From the IMG/VR virus record IMGVR_UViG_3300020735_000026, positions 1 to 37,674 of that record: 37,674 nucleotides of DNA, one strand, 5' to 3'. Below are positions 37,555 to 37,674 of this stretch, piece by piece. How positions within the stretch are numbered: the stretch's first letter is position 1; the number at the start of each line of letters is the position of its first letter. The notes under the pieces were generated by a model. The model searched no databases, was not told where the DNA came from, and saw nothing but the letters and a program-made list of their open reading frames with translations. The position numbers were made by a program, and so were the translations under genes. This DNA comes from a virus.

Positions 37555-37673
37555 GCCGACACCGCCATACTTGGAGAGAGATAGACGCGGGGTGTTACTG
37601 GTGTCCCGTCTGCGACGCTGAGAAGTATCACGGCGAAATTGTGAAGTTTGACACCGAGGAGGCGAGTGCATGA
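37551..37673 (+). CDS. Small zinc-knuckle protein, 40 aa; next gene begins at 37670
   Basis: ATG 37551 overlaps the previous stop (ATGA) and the frame ends in TGA at 37671-37673. It holds GCYWCPVCDAEKYHG, a compact Cys/His cluster, and an acidic tail. The stop overlaps ATG 37670-37672, the likely start of a further gene that runs off the window. The preceding GAGGAG (37656-37661) supports that start. Confidence 0.6.
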   Translation: MSRHRHTWREIDAGCYWCPVCDAEKYHGEIVKFDTEEASA

Positions 37674-37674
37674 A

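Noticed and set aside
1-37674. CRISPR arrays, insertion sequences, integrase
   Set aside because: No spaced direct repeats of suitable size, no transposase or integrase motifs seen on either strand; lysogeny cannot be judged from this window.

Overview
The window is most of the genome of a tailed bacteriophage, or prophage-like contig. The host is probably a member of the Actinomycetota, because the phage carries a WhiB-type Fe-S regulator, a family confined to actinobacteria and their phages. By eye the base composition is intermediate rather than high GC, which would fit a low-GC freshwater lineage better than a streptomycete, but that is inference. The capsid protein resembles the N4-gp56 family. 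There is a portal, a scaffold, a very large putative internal virion protein with three coupled companions, and fibre genes, but no recognisable major tail tube gene, tail chaperone frameshift or sheath. This suggests a short-tailed (podovirus-like) virion.

Layout. (1) Positions 1-6093, + strand: a tightly overlapping replication and takeover operon. It holds the end of a DnaB-like helicase, a PD-(D/E)XK nuclease, a zinc-ribbon/TOPRIM primase split by a frameshift, a dNMP kinase, a metallophosphoesterase, a sigma-like protein, a glycosyltransferase, small zinc ribbons, WhiB and a zincin-like protein. (2) 6105-6143: a bidirectional terminator at the convergence point. (3) 6182-34534, - strand: the late operon, transcribed right to left. 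It runs terminase, two small proteins, portal, a proteasome/HslV-like Ntn hydrolase, a Pro/Gln-rich protein, a 1792-aa virion protein, three companion proteins, scaffold, major capsid, several small head proteins, an adaptor candidate, fibre and adhesin genes, a large tail protein, two membrane proteins (holin candidates), a permuted papain-like hydrolase, an amidase and two terminal small genes. (4) 34535-35324: a non-coding divergent control region with dyads, short iterons, a perfect DnaA-box match and a good sigma70-type promoter. (5) 35325-37674, + strand: a second rightward operon of small early-type genes that runs off the window. If the genome is circular or permuted, this arm would continue into the + strand operon at position 1.

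The most notable points are the proteasome-like Ntn hydrolase placed where a prohead protease would be expected, an ADP-ribosyltransferase-like segment inside the giant virion protein, the frameshifted primase, a capsid protein with a beta-rich insertion, a terminase with an N-terminal helix-turn-helix, a fibre with ten 14-residue repeats, and a set of very small genes (25 to 58 aa) coupled by start/stop overlaps.
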